This document shows positions 43,325 through 52,335 of a stretch of 64,000 nt of DNA, one piece after another. The position numbers and the translations under genes were made by a program. Within the stretch, counting starts at the first letter, position 1, and every line of letters begins with the position of its first letter. Where the stretch lies: contig NZ_CP080383.1 of assembly GCF_019443325.1 (NCBI RefSeq), forward strand, positions 3,720,001 to 3,784,000, read 5' to 3'. The stretch is from Cryobacterium sp. PAMC25264 (GTDB lineage Bacteria > Actinomycetota > Actinomycetes > Actinomycetales > Microbacteriaceae). The notes beneath the pieces were generated by a model. The model worked only from the letters and a program-made list of their open reading frames with translations, was not told where the DNA came from and did not search any database.

Positions 43325-44843
43325 ATGAAGCTCGATTTGACCGAACCTGCCCTCGAGCTCGAGGGCGACGACGCCCGCGCCATCGAGGTGCGGGTCTCCG
43401 GTCGCCGGGTGCTCACTCTCGCCGCCGAACTGGCCGAGACGGCCGCGAACGGCGTGATCCGGTACCGGCTGCCGCCCGCCTTCGGCCTCACGCTGCGCGG
43501 CTCAGGGGAGGTCGTGGTGCACGCCGTCGACACCGGGGCTGAGCTCGCACGCACGCCGGTGCGATCCGTCGTCGACCCCGACGGCGGGCTGCGCTTCACC
43601 GACGCCTCCGGCACCCCGGTGGTGCTGAACAAGTGGGGGCACCAGTCGATGACCTTCGCGGACGCCGCCGACGAGATCATCGCCGACCTGCTGCGGCGCA
43701 CCAGCGAAGTGTTCGCCGTCCTCACCCGCTTCGGCCTGACGCCGTGGATCATGGGCGGAACCCTGCTCGTCCGGTGCGCTCCGGCGCGCTTCTGCCGCAC
43801 GACGATGACGCCGACGTCGGCTACGTCAGCACCCACGAACACCCGGTCGATGTGGCCCTGGAGAGCTTCGCGCTGCAGCGCTTCCTCGAAGAGGCCGGCT
43901 ACACGGTCATCCGGTACGGCGCCACCCAGATGCAGGTGCTCTTCCCGGAGGAGGCCGGGTCGGCCTTCCACGTCGACATCTTCGGCGGGTTCTACCGCGA
44001 CGACGTATTCATGCAACCGTTCCACGTGCGCGCTCCGATACCCCGGGACACCTTCGAGAACCTCACCGAGATCACTATCGAGGGCTGGTCGTTCGCGGCC
44101 CCGAACCCGCCCGAACGCTGGCTCGAGGCGAATTACGGACCCACCTGGCGCATCCGGATGCCGGTCACCGGTTCGTCACCCCGCCCGAGGCCGCCCGGCG
44201 GTACGGCAACTGGTTCGGCAACACCAACCAGCACCTGCACTTCTGGGAGGAATTCAACGCCGCCCGAGCGGGCATCCACGAGGAGCCGGCCGCCGCCGCG
44301 CAAGCGTTCCTCGACCGGGTGCCGGTCGGTGCGACGATCTACGAGCTGGCCTACGGCGGCGGCGATGACCTGGTGCACCTGGCCGGCCGAGGCCACCGGG
44401 TCGTGGGCGTGGACTACTCGGCATCGGCCGAAGCCGCCGTGCGCGCCCGGCTGGCCGACGACCACCCCACCGTGGAACTCCGTCGCGTCGACCTGGGCGA
44501 CACCCGGCAGACCCTCGCGCTGGCCGCCGCCGAGTTGAGCGTCCCTGGCACCGCCCACATCTACTCCGCCGGCATCGTGCAGGCCCTCACCATGGAGGCG
44601 CGCCAGACTCTGCCCACCCTGGCGGAGCTCCTGCTGCGCCGCGGCGGCGAATGGGTCGCCAGTTTTCCCACGGTGCCCGCACCCGGACTGAGCGTGGACG
44701 ACCCCACCACCTGGCACCTCACCGTGAGCCAGTTCCGGCAGCTGCTGGCATCCGCCCCCGCCCTGGAGATTCGCTCCGTCGAGGTGGACATCGAAACCGA
44801 CAGACGCATCGCCACGGTTGGCGTTGCCCGGAAAGGAACGTAG
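43325..44843 (+). pseudogene. LicD-type transferase fused to SAM methyltransferase, broken by two single-base shifts
   Basis: Three consecutive frames make one protein of about 506 residues. Part 1 (43325-43768) ends in TPWIMGGTLL. Part 2 continues as PVRSGALLPHDDDADVGY, the LicD phosphotransferase/nucleotidyl core (GTLLG-x-VRxG and DDDxD), through IFGGFYRDDVFMQPFHVRAP to PTWRI at about 44155. Part 3 continues HRFVTPPEAARRYGNWFGNTN and then the class-I methyltransferase TIYELAYGGGDDLVHLAGRGHRVVGVDYS. Adding one G near 43769 and one C near 44155 restores a single open frame. Either two assembly errors or real decay. The product would transfer phospho-substituents to, and methylate, a cell-surface glycan. 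The coiled-coil gene downstream is 2 bases away. Confidence 0.75.
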
Positions 44844-44845
44844 CA

Positions 44846-45154
44846 GTGAGCAGAGTGAAGACGTTGGTCGGGAGGGTCGTGCGCAAGCTGGCCCCCGAGA
44901 CCATGCGCACCCTGGAATACGCCGGCGATCTCCGGAGGCTGGATGAGCGCCTGCCGGGGGTCGTGCGCCGAGTCGACGATCTGCAGACACGGATGGAGGG
45001 GGTCGAGCAGCGGTTGGCCGAGCTGGATGGTGTGCCGCTCGCGGTGGACGAGCTGCGCCGCGATTCCCTGCGGGTCGCGGAACTGACCGATTTGGTCGTC
45101 ACGGCACTCGGCGCACTGCCCCGGCCCGCTGGCGACCGGCGGCCACCGCAGTAG
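44846..45154 (+). CDS. Small coiled-coil protein, unknown function
   Basis: A 102-residue protein. A basic start (VKTLVGRVVRKLAP) is followed by a long amphipathic helix region rich in Leu/Arg/Glu/Asp heptads (RRLDERLPGVVRRVDDLQTRMEGVEQRLAEL). No Cys/His motif and no membrane helix. GTG 44846 has AAAGGA 8 bases upstream and begins just after the LicD/methyltransferase stop, so the two form a unit. It may be an assembly partner of that enzyme. Function not known. Confidence 0.72.
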   Translation: MSRVKTLVGRVVRKLAPETMRTLEYAGDLRRLDERLPGVVRRVDDLQTRMEGVEQRLAELDGVPLAVDELRRDSLRVAELTDLVVTALGALPRPAGDRRPPQ

Positions 45155-45174
45155 CGCCCTCCCTGCGTATCCGA

Positions 45175-46164
45175 TCACCGTTTGCCGTTCAGCGGCACGA
45201 GAGTGACAGGGGAGAGGTCCACGGTGACCCGGTCGGGATTGAGGCCTGCTGCCGCCAGCGCCGCCTCGAGATCTGAGGTGTCGGGATTCGGCGGAGCACC
45301 CTGCACCTGAAGGATCACCTCGGTGCCGCGCGTGGAGACACCGGTGACGGCCCACCCTGCCCGGGCCGCCCACTTCTGCCCGACGGACTGCACGGTGCCT
45401 TCGGTATTGCTGCGCTGGGTGATGTCCACGCTCGTGAGAGTGAGCGGGATGCCGATGAGCAACAGCATGCCGACGAGAACGGTGACCGGGCCGAGCAGAT
45501 TCGGTGCGTTCTGGTCACCCGGTGCCCGGTGCCGGGTGAGCCGACTCACGCCGTAGACCGACATCACCACGATGCCGGTGCCGAGGATTGCGACCACGTT
45601 GGTGACGAAGAGCAGGAGGGCGCCCAGGAACTGCGCCAGCGACCCTGACTCGAGCACGAGGCCGGCAACCGCCAGCGGCGGCACCAGGGAGATGGCAATG
45701 GCCACGCCCGGAAGGGTGTCGGAGATGTCCCGCCGCACGAGAGCCACCGACCCCACCACGCCGGTGCCCAAGGCGGCGAGCAGATCGATCAGGCGCGGTG
45801 TCACCCGGCTGGCGACCTGCGCATTGGTGACGGCCAGGACCGGCGTCTGCACGAGCAGCCCCACCGCGAAACCGATCGGCGTCGCGGCCGCGGCGCCGGA
45901 AAGAACCAGGAGGAGAGATCGGGTGAGATTGGCTCGGTCGCCCAGCACGGTGGCCAGCATTGTGCCCAGTATCGGCGTCATCAGGGGTGCCACGATCATG
46001 GCGCCGATGACCGTGGCGGTGGAATCCCCGACGATGCCGGCCGAGGCGATGATCGACGCGAGCACCAGCAGCATCCAGAACCGCGAATAACGTGCCCCGG
46101 CAGCGGGGCCGTCGAAGAAGACGGCCTTGTGCATATCTGCGGTGCTATTGAACCGGTCGCTCAT
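45175..46164 (-). CDS. DUF389 membrane protein
   Basis: A 329-residue protein with about six helices in the DUF389 core: LVLASIIASAGIVGDSTATVIGAMIVAPLMTPILGTMLATVLGD, ATPIGFAVGLLVQ, and LPGVAIAISLVPPLAVAGLVL. A periplasmic or cytosolic tail of about 90 residues follows (SVDITQRSNTEGTVQSV onward). The family has no settled function. Start ATG 46164. Confidence 0.88.
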   Translation of the reverse strand: MSDRFNSTADMHKAVFFDGPAAGARYSRFWMLLVLASIIASAGIVGDSTATVIGAMIVAPLMTPILGTMLATVLGDRANLTRSLLLVLSGAAAATPIGFAVGLLVQTPVLAVTNAQVASRVTPRLIDLLAALGTGVVGSVALVRRDISDTLPGVAIAISLVPPLAVAGLVLESGSLAQFLGALLLFVTNVVAILGTGIVVMSVYGVSRLTRHRAPGDQNAPNLLGPVTVLVGMLLLIGIPLTLTSVDITQRSNTEGTVQSVGQKWAARAGWAVTGVSTRGTEVILQVQGAPPNPDTSDLEAALAAAGLNPDRVTVDLSPVTLVPLNGKR

Positions 46165-46217
46165 GCTGCGAACCTAGCCCCGGTGCGCACACGCCGGTAG
46201 CCGGGACAGAATGGGAC

Positions 46218-46724
46218 ATGGCCACCCGACTGCTCCTGATCTCCGACACCCATGTTCCCCAGCGGGCCCGGCGTCTGCCGGACCAGGTCTGGCAAGCCGT
46301 CGAGCAGGCGGACCTGGTGCTGCACGCCGGTGACTGGGTGGACCTCAGCCTGTTCGAGGAACTGTCCGAGCGCGCCCGCGACCTCCGCGGCGTGTACGGC
46401 AACAACGACGGCGACGCGCTGCGCCGGGTGCTGCCCGAGGTGATGCACGAGACGATCGAGGGCATCCGCTTCGCCATGGTGCACGAGACCGGCGACGCCA
46501 GCTCACGCCACCGACGCATGGACGCAGCCTTTCCCGACACGGATGTGCTCGTGTTCGGGCACAGTCACATCCCGTGGGACACCGTGACGCCTGCCGGCAT
46601 GCGGCTGCTCAACCCCGGCTCGCCCACCGACCGGCGCCGGCAACCGGCGCACACGTATCTCACCGCGGTCGCCTCAGCTGGTCAGCTCAGCGAGGTGGTT
46701 CTCGTTCCGATCGCGCCGAATTAA
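46218..46724 (+). CDS. YfcE/MJ0936-type metallophosphoesterase
   Basis: A 168-residue phosphodiesterase of the calcineurin-like superfamily: LLLISDTHVPQ (D-x-H metal ligands), VLHAGDWVDL (GD), GVYGNNDGDALR (GNND), MVHETGD and FGHSHIPWDTV (GHSH). All metal ligands are visible. Natural substrate unknown. ATG 46218 follows CAGAAT by 6 bases, leaderless style. Its stop shares TTAA with the convergent EAL gene. Confidence 0.9.
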   Translation: MATRLLLISDTHVPQRARRLPDQVWQAVEQADLVLHAGDWVDLSLFEELSERARDLRGVYGNNDGDALRRVLPEVMHETIEGIRFAMVHETGDASSRHRRMDAAFPDTDVLVFGHSHIPWDTVTPAGMRLLNPGSPTDRRRQPAHTYLTAVASAGQLSEVVLVPIAPN

Positions 46725-48484
46725 GAGGTCGAGCGCTCATCGACGAACTCGGCCACAAACGAGCCGGCAGACAGAGGCGGGGAGTACAGGTACCCCTGCG
46801 CGAACGTGCAGCCCCGGTCGCGTAGCCATCGAGCTTGCGTCTCGGTCTCCACTCCCTCGGCGATCACGTCGAGGCCGAGAGCGGCGGCCAGCTTGATCGC
46901 CAGTTCGGCGACGGGCGACTGGGTGTCGGTGTCGATCACGCCCACAAAAGACCGGTCGATCTTGATGACGTCCAGATCGATTTCGGTCAGCCGCGACAGA
47001 CTCGAGTGCCCGGTGCCGAAGTCGTCCATCGAGATGAGCACGCCGGCGCCGCGTAGCAGTCGGATGTTGTCGCGCACGGCGGCCGTATCGCTGCCGAATT
47101 CCGTCTCGGTCACCTCGATGCGCACCAGGCCGGGCGGGAACCCCACGGCGGCGCACTCGGCAAGAACGTACGCCGCGTACCCGCTGGATGCCAGCTCCCT
47201 GGCCGACGCATTGATCGACACGCTCAGCGGGTTGCCCTCGGGGCTGCGTACCCGGCGCCAGTGCTCGGCGACCGCAATTGACTCCCGCACGATCCACTGG
47301 CCCAGCACCTGGATCGAGCCGCTCGCCTCGCAGAGCGGAATGAACTCGGCCGGTGGGACCAATCCCCGGGTCGGATGCTGCCAGCGAACGAGCGCCTCCG
47401 CGCCGACAGCGTGGCCGCCGGCCAACTCGATCACCGGCTGGAAAGAGAGGAAGAACTCCCCGTTCGCCAGGCCGTCTCGCACCGCAGTCGGTGAGGCGTA
47501 GTACCCGCCGTGGGTGACGATCTTTCCCCGGCCCACCCGTTGAGCCTCGAAAAGCGCTTTGCCGGCCCGGCCGAAGAACTCGCTCTCCGATTCGTTGCCT
47601 TCCCGCACGGCGATCCCGGCCGAGAACCCGGCTACCTGCCCGTGCAGGCCTTCCAGCAGGTCGCGTGCCCGGGCGGCGGTGAAGCCGGGCAGCAGGATGG
47701 CGAACGCGTCGCCTTCCACGCGGGCCATCACGGCCGCGGCCGGCAGTGCGTCCGAGACGCCGGCCACGAATGCCACCATCGCCGCGTCGCCGGCCTCCTG
47801 TCCCGCCCGCCGGTTGACCAGGGCGAACTCGTTGATGTCCAGGCGCACCAGGGCCAGCGACTCATCCGGGCCGGCGTCACGCATGGCGGCCGAGAGCACC
47901 TGCTCGAAGCCGGCGAAGTTGGGGATGCCGGTGAGGTCGTCGGTCTCTGCCAGGAGGGCGCTGCGGGCGAACCAGGTGAGGCCCAGGCCGGTGGCCAGCA
48001 TGAGCAGCGTTGCCATGGCGACGTCGGCCGGCGCGGTGCCTGGGCTCACAGCTAAGGTGACCAGCGCGAGCGGGATGAAGACGATCGGGTACAGCAACGA
48101 CTGCGCAGCGGGGATCACCGCGAAAGCGATCAGGGCCAGGAGGCTCGGGGTCCAGGCGAAGGTGAACGAGACGGGCTGGCCGCCCGTGGCGACCTGGCAG
48201 AGCAATCCTGCCGCGCCCATCCAACAGAGCACGATGTGGCGCAGCGGTAGCCGCATCCGGTTGCGAAACCCGGCGGTGAGGATGCCGGTGCATAGGAGGG
48301 CCACTCCGACGCCGAGAAGTACGGCATCGGGGGTTCCGCTGGCCAGAGAGGTGTACCCGGCATAGAGGAACAGTGGCAGGCCAAAGCCTACTTGGGCGAG
48401 GCCGAGCAGAGCCCCAGCCGAGCCGGCCGCGGTGAAGAGTCCCGGGTGGTACCCCACCCCCAGGCGCTGAACGCTGCGTGCCAT
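46721..48484 (-). CDS. Membrane-anchored EAL phosphodiesterase with degenerate GGDEF domain
   Basis: A 587-residue protein. Residues 1-180 carry about six membrane helices. Residues 185-330 are GGDEF-like, but the active motif is EGDAF (ARVEGDAFAILLP) so cyclase activity is probably lost. Residues 345-580 are an EAL domain with intact EALVRW, the DDFGTGHSSL loop, KIDRSFV and AEGVET. The domain order and motifs suggest a c-di-GMP phosphodiesterase whose GGDEF part may sense GTP. Start ATG 48484 with AGGGGG upstream; a longer frame from 48526 lacks a ribosome site. Confidence 0.9.
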   Translation of the reverse strand: MARSVQRLGVGYHPGLFTAAGSAGALLGLAQVGFGLPLFLYAGYTSLASGTPDAVLLGVGVALLCTGILTAGFRNRMRLPLRHIVLCWMGAAGLLCQVATGGQPVSFTFAWTPSLLALIAFAVIPAAQSLLYPIVFIPLALVTLAVSPGTAPADVAMATLLMLATGLGLTWFARSALLAETDDLTGIPNFAGFEQVLSAAMRDAGPDESLALVRLDINEFALVNRRAGQEAGDAAMVAFVAGVSDALPAAAVMARVEGDAFAILLPGFTAARARDLLEGLHGQVAGFSAGIAVREGNESESEFFGRAGKALFEAQRVGRGKIVTHGGYYASPTAVRDGLANGEFFLSFQPVIELAGGHAVGAEALVRWQHPTRGLVPPAEFIPLCEASGSIQVLGQWIVRESIAVAEHWRRVRSPEGNPLSVSINASARELASSGYAAYVLAECAAVGFPPGLVRIEVTETEFGSDTAAVRDNIRLLRGAGVLISMDDFGTGHSSLSRLTEIDLDVIKIDRSFVGVIDTDTQSPVAELAIKLAAALGLDVIAEGVETETQARWLRDRGCTFAQGYLYSPPLSAGSFVAEFVDERSTS

Positions 48485-48590
48485 GTGCGCCCCCTGCCCA
48501 CTCGTCTTTCGTGTCGGCGCCTGCATCGCCGACCTGTGCTCAATCTAGCGTTGTCACCCCCCCCCGAGTGCGTGCCACGCCCCTCGTGGC

Positions 48591-49088
48591 TCACTCGGCG
48601 GGTTTGAGCACCTCGCTCGTGAACCCCTCCAAGCGGGCGAGCAGCCCAGCGCCCCGGGTCACGACCATCTCGGCGGGGTTCGGCTGCATCTGTGACGGCG
48701 GCGGCAGGATACGGATGAGCGTGGAGCAGGCCAGATCGGAACAAATGTACGTGCCGACGGTATTGCCGTCGCGGCCGGCCTGACCGGCCTTGGGCACGCT
48801 GAACAGGCTCACCTGGTGGGCCGGCTGTTGGGTGCGGCACAGCGAGCAGAAGGCGGACATCGACCGGCCCGGTCCGCGGGTCGCGGCGCGCAACACCATG
48901 CCGAGGGGAGAGTCGCCCCGCCAGAAGACGATGTAGCCGCGCTGGGCGTGTTGCGGATCGCGCCAACCCAGGTATTCGCGTTCATCCCAGATGGTCTCGT
49001 GCAGGCCGGGCAGCGGCATCCGGGCGATCTCCTCGGCCGTTGCGTTCACGATGGAGCTGCGGATCTCGGCAGCGGAAAGTGGTTTCAT
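48591..49088 (-). CDS. FBP-domain (FBP_C) treble-clef zinc-finger protein
   Basis: A 165-residue protein of the actinobacterial family with an elongation factor-associated FBP domain: MKPLSAAEIRSSIVNATAEEIARMPLPGLHETIWDEREYLGWRDPQHAQRGYIVFW, then CSLCRTQQ and CSDLACS, two Cys pairs (C-x2-C and C-x4-C) that would bind zinc. Homologues are described near ribosome/elongation-factor genes, but the role is unclear. ATG 49088 with AAGGGAG upstream. The name does not mean fructose-bisphosphatase. Confidence 0.85.
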   Translation of the reverse strand: MKPLSAAEIRSSIVNATAEEIARMPLPGLHETIWDEREYLGWRDPQHAQRGYIVFWRGDSPLGMVLRAATRGPGRSMSAFCSLCRTQQPAHQVSLFSVPKAGQAGRDGNTVGTYICSDLACSTLIRILPPPSQMQPNPAEMVVTRGAGLLARLEGFTSEVLKPAE

Positions 49089-49205
49089 GATCTCCCTTCC
49101 GATATTTCGTACAGCGTAGTCGAGGCCCCCGGCCGCCTCAATGCCCGCCAACCACATCCGCCCCCGGCGTCGAACGGGCCGGGGGCGGAAGGAGAGGTTA
49201 CGAGA

Positions 49206-50060
49206 TCAGGCGACCGAGCGCAGCCCATCGATCAGCGGGGTGGTCGGGCGGCCGATCAGGGTGGCGAGGTCGTTCGTGCCTCCGGCCAGCAGGCCGTCGC
49301 GGGTGTTGGCGTCGAGCGCGACGACGAAGCCGACGGTTCCGCCGTCCAGGCCGGCGCCGGTGAGGATGGCGCTGTGCTCCTCGGGTGTGACCGAGCTGAA
49401 GACCACCGGGCTGCCGACGACCTCGGTGAGGGCGGCGGCCATATCGGTGCCGGTCCAAGCCACGTCGCCGGCGAGTTCGTAGGTGACGTTCTCGTGGCCG
49501 GGGGTGGTGAGTACCACGGCGGCGGCCTCGGCGTAGTCGGTGCGCGAGGCGCTGGCGACCCGGCCCTCGCCTGCGCTGGTGAGGTAGACGCCGTTCTCGC
49601 GGGCCTGCTGCACAGCGGAGGCGTAGTTCTCGGTGTACCAGCCGTTGCGGAGGATAGTGACGGGAAGGCCCGACGCGTGTAGTGCCTCCTCGGTGGCCTT
49701 GTGCTCGGGGGCGAGGATCAGCGCGGAGGTGTCTGCCTTGGGGGCGCTCGTGTAGACGATGCGGCCCACGCCGGCGGCGACGGCGGCGGTGATGGCATTG
49801 GTGTGCTGCGCGACGCGCTGGCCCACCTCGCTGCCGGAGACGAGCATCAGCGCGTCGGCGCCGGCGAACGCGGCCTCGAGGCTGGCCGGGTCGGTGTAGT
49901 CGATGACGGCGGTGCCCACGCCCGACGCGGCCAGCTCGGCGAGACGAACGGTGTTACGGCCGACGGCGGTGATCTCGGCGGGGGCGACGCCGCGGTTGAG
50001 GAGGTGCGCGACGATGAGGCGGCCGAGCTGACCGGTGGCTCCGGTGACGACGATAGACAT
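49206..50060 (-). CDS. NAD(P)H:quinone oxidoreductase / NmrA-type (QorB-like)
   Basis: A 284-residue atypical SDR: MSIVVTGATGQLGRLIVAHLLNRG (Gly-rich motif), AVGRNTVRLAELAASG, DALMLVSGSEVGQR, RIVYTSAPKADTSALILAPEHKATEEAL, and ILRNGWYTENYA. QorB/YtfG proteins reduce quinones with NADPH and are coupled to redox-sensing HxlR regulators, which is what lies divergently here. Start ATG 50060. Confidence 0.88.
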   Translation of the reverse strand: MSIVVTGATGQLGRLIVAHLLNRGVAPAEITAVGRNTVRLAELAASGVGTAVIDYTDPASLEAAFAGADALMLVSGSEVGQRVAQHTNAITAAVAAGVGRIVYTSAPKADTSALILAPEHKATEEALHASGLPVTILRNGWYTENYASAVQQARENGVYLTSAGEGRVASASRTDYAEAAAVVLTTPGHENVTYELAGDVAWTGTDMAAALTEVVGSPVVFSSVTPEEHSAILTGAGLDGGTVGFVVALDANTRDGLLAGGTNDLATLIGRPTTPLIDGLRSVA

Positions 50061-50147
50061 GGGGTTTCCTTCCGTAGCACGCAGTCGCGCGCCTTCTGGG
50101 GGATGTAACCAGCGACTTCTCGCTTTACTTCCCAGGCGCAGGTACCC

Positions 50148-50157
50148 ACCTTTTGGT
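50148..50157 (+). promoter_or_regulatory. Inverted repeat in the qorB-hxlR gap, candidate HxlR operator
   Basis: ACC-TTTT-GGT (50148-50157) within TACCCACCTTTTGGTA lies 13 bases before the hxlR ATG. HxlR dimers bind short A/T-rich dyads like this; its position fits control of both divergent genes. Confidence 0.5.
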
Positions 50158-50169
50158 AAGTTGCTTTTT

Positions 50170-50655
50170 ATGATGACCACATTGCCCGCCGCGCGTGCGG
50201 TTGCTCCGCCTGCGCCTGCGCCTCTGTCTGCTGTCGCTGCCATGCCGCCTGCGGAGCTCGCGGTTCGAGACCGTCTGGCCCGGCTGGTCGGCGACCCGGC
50301 GCCCACCTCCGACGGAGCGACGGCACCGAACGTGTTCGCGGCGGGATGCGCCAGCCGGGTGGTCCTCGACCATGTGAGCAGCAAGTGGGGCGTTCTGGTG
50401 ATCGTGGCGCTCGCCGAGACCAGCCTGCGCTGGGGTGAGTTGCGCCGCGGTATCGAGGGCATCAGCGAGAAGATGCTGGCGCAGACTCTGCGCATCCTCG
50501 AGGCCGACGGCTTGGTGCATCGGGCGGCCCAGCCGACCATCCCGCCGCGGGTGGACTACAGCCTGACTGAGCGCGGGCAGGAGCTGGCCGGGCACCTCAT
50601 TCCGCTGGTGCGCTGGGTGGGGTCGAACGCCGGCGACATCATGGGCGGGCGCTGA
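50170..50655 (+). CDS. HxlR-family transcriptional regulator
   Basis: A 161-residue HxlR/DUF24 regulator: a Pro/Ala-rich N-terminus of about 55 residues, then the winged HTH (SRVVLDHVSSKWGVLVIVALAETSLRWGELRRGIEGISEKMLAQTLRILEADGLVHRAAQPTIPPRVDYSLTERGQEL). A Cys just before the HTH (AAGCASR) is in the place where redox-sensing members such as YodB/HypR use a thiol switch. Divergent from the quinone reductase gene, it probably senses electrophiles or quinones. ATG 50170 or 50173. Confidence 0.9.
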   Translation: MMTTLPAARAVAPPAPAPLSAVAAMPPAELAVRDRLARLVGDPAPTSDGATAPNVFAAGCASRVVLDHVSSKWGVLVIVALAETSLRWGELRRGIEGISEKMLAQTLRILEADGLVHRAAQPTIPPRVDYSLTERGQELAGHLIPLVRWVGSNAGDIMGGR

Positions 50656-50678
50656 GCGGGCGCTGAGCGGGCGCTCAG
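50647..50678. repeat. 11-bp tandem repeat at the end of hxlR
   Basis: GGGCGCTGAGC is repeated almost three times (50647-50678), and the first unit contains the hxlR TGA stop. The short unit may arise by slippage and gives a GC-rich stem after the gene. Confidence 0.75.
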
Positions 50679-50702
50679 TCGCCTACGTCAGAAGCCGGCC
50701 CG

Positions 50703-52288
50703 TCAGAGATCGGGCAGGAACTCCAGCCACGCCATCCGGCGCTCGCCGCGGGGATCGGACTCCACCCGGTCGGCCTCGTCGATAATCAGGGTGAGTCGGT
50801 CCACCTCGGTGTAGACCGGCCAGTCCGCCCCGGCCTGCCCCGAAGCGGCGAATCGCAGCCAGTGCGCCCGCATCCGCTCGCCGGTGCTGAGGAAGCTGTG
50901 ACGGCCGCCCAGCGCGGTGAGGGTGCGCACGCGCCGGTCGGTGCCCGACCCGGAGAGGGCCAGCAGCTCAAGCCCGTGGGTGGCGTCGTAGCCCATGAGG
51001 CGCAGCAACCGGGGAGCCAGGTCGAAACGGTAGAGGTAGACCGGGGCCATGCGGGAGTGCAGGTCGGCGACCTGGACGCTGGGAAACCAGAACGCATAGT
51101 CGCCGCCGAAGTCCATTTCGGCGCGGATGGGCGGCAACGCGGAATACACCGCCCGTATGCCCTCGTGGGAGTGCGGCGGGGCCGCGTCGAAGAGCGATTG
51201 GATGCGACGGATCGACCGCGGCAGGATGTCGATCCGGCCACGGAACATCGAGCCCTCACGGTCGTTGGTGCCGATGATCAGGGGCACCGGGTGGGCGTGC
51301 CCCCGCCGGAAGGCGTCCAGGGGGCGTTCGGGCAGGAAATCCCCGTCCACGACGGGGGCCATACAGAACGTGCCGGGGTCGACATCCGGCGTGTTCCGCT
51401 GCAAGACCAGGGCGGCCCGCACCAATTCCGGCCAGGTCGCGGTGTTGAGAAGTTCACCGGCCGGGCGCCGCCCGCCGGCCAACTCGGGCGCCCGGCCTTG
51501 GCGCAGCGCCTCGATGAAATCGACGGCCCAACGGCCGGCCAGCGTGCGTGAGTAGGCGGCGTTCGACGGGGGCTCTGGGCGATGGCCTGGGCGAACAGAC
51601 CGTCTGCGGCCGGCGTGGCCAGCAGCGTCACCACGGCGTTGCCGCCGGCGGACTCACCGATCACCGTGACCTTGCGCGGGTCACCGCCGAACGCCCGGAT
51701 GTTCTCCTGCACCCACTCGAGGGCGGCAACCTGGTCGCGCAACCCGAGATTGCTCTCGAAGAGGCGGCTGCGGGTGCTGAACCGGCTGAAGTCGAGGTAG
51801 CCGAGGGCACCCAGCCGGTAGTTGATCGCGACGTAGATGGCGCCGCCGGAGCGCACGATGGCCTGGCTGCGCTCCGTGAAGTCATTCGAGGAGCCGGAGG
51901 TGTAACCGCCTCCGTGGATGTACACCATCACGGGCAGGTTGTCGGCCTCCGGCCGGTCGGTGGGGCGTTGCACGTTGAGGGTGAGGCAGTCCTCGCCCAT
52001 GCGGGTGCGACGGTCGACACCCTTGAACTGGGTGCCCCGGTCCTGCGCGGCGACGAGGCCGTATCGGCTGGCGTCCCGCACACCCCTCCAGGGGATGACG
52101 GGCTCGGGGGCGCGGAACCGCAGTGCCCCCACCGGCGGCGCCGCGTAGGGGATTCCGCGCCAGGTCTGCACGCCGGCGACGGGCCGGCTGCCGCGAACCA
52201 GGCCGCCGGTGACGTGCAGCTCGGCCGGCCAGGACCGGGTGCTGGACGGCGACGGCGCCACGGCGTTCTCGGACAGGGGGCGGAACAT
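50703..52288 (-). pseudogene. Carboxylesterase type B, frameshifted in a C-run
   Basis: An alpha/beta-hydrolase of the COesterase family with about 528 residues when repaired. First part (52288 to about 51573): VQTWRGIPYAAPPVGALRFRAPEP, DCLTLNV, VMVYIHGGGYTSGS (oxyanion), and TVIGESAGGNAV (nucleophile Ser in GESAG) up to FAQAIAQSP. The second part runs in another frame: PSNAAYSRTLAGRWAVDFI and on to the end at 50703, including GTNDREGSMF. One extra C in the run of five (51568-51572) would join them. Either an assembly error or a real null allele. Substrate unknown. Next to an FMN-type flavodoxin gene. Confidence 0.8.
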
Positions 52289-52335
52289 CGTGCGTCCTTC
52301 CCGCCCCGGTTCGAGTGCTCGGGGCCTTGCGTCTC

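Noticed and set aside
48591..49088. Fructose-bisphosphatase reading of the name FBP
   Set aside because: The protein is 165 residues with a four-Cys zinc finger, not a sugar phosphatase.
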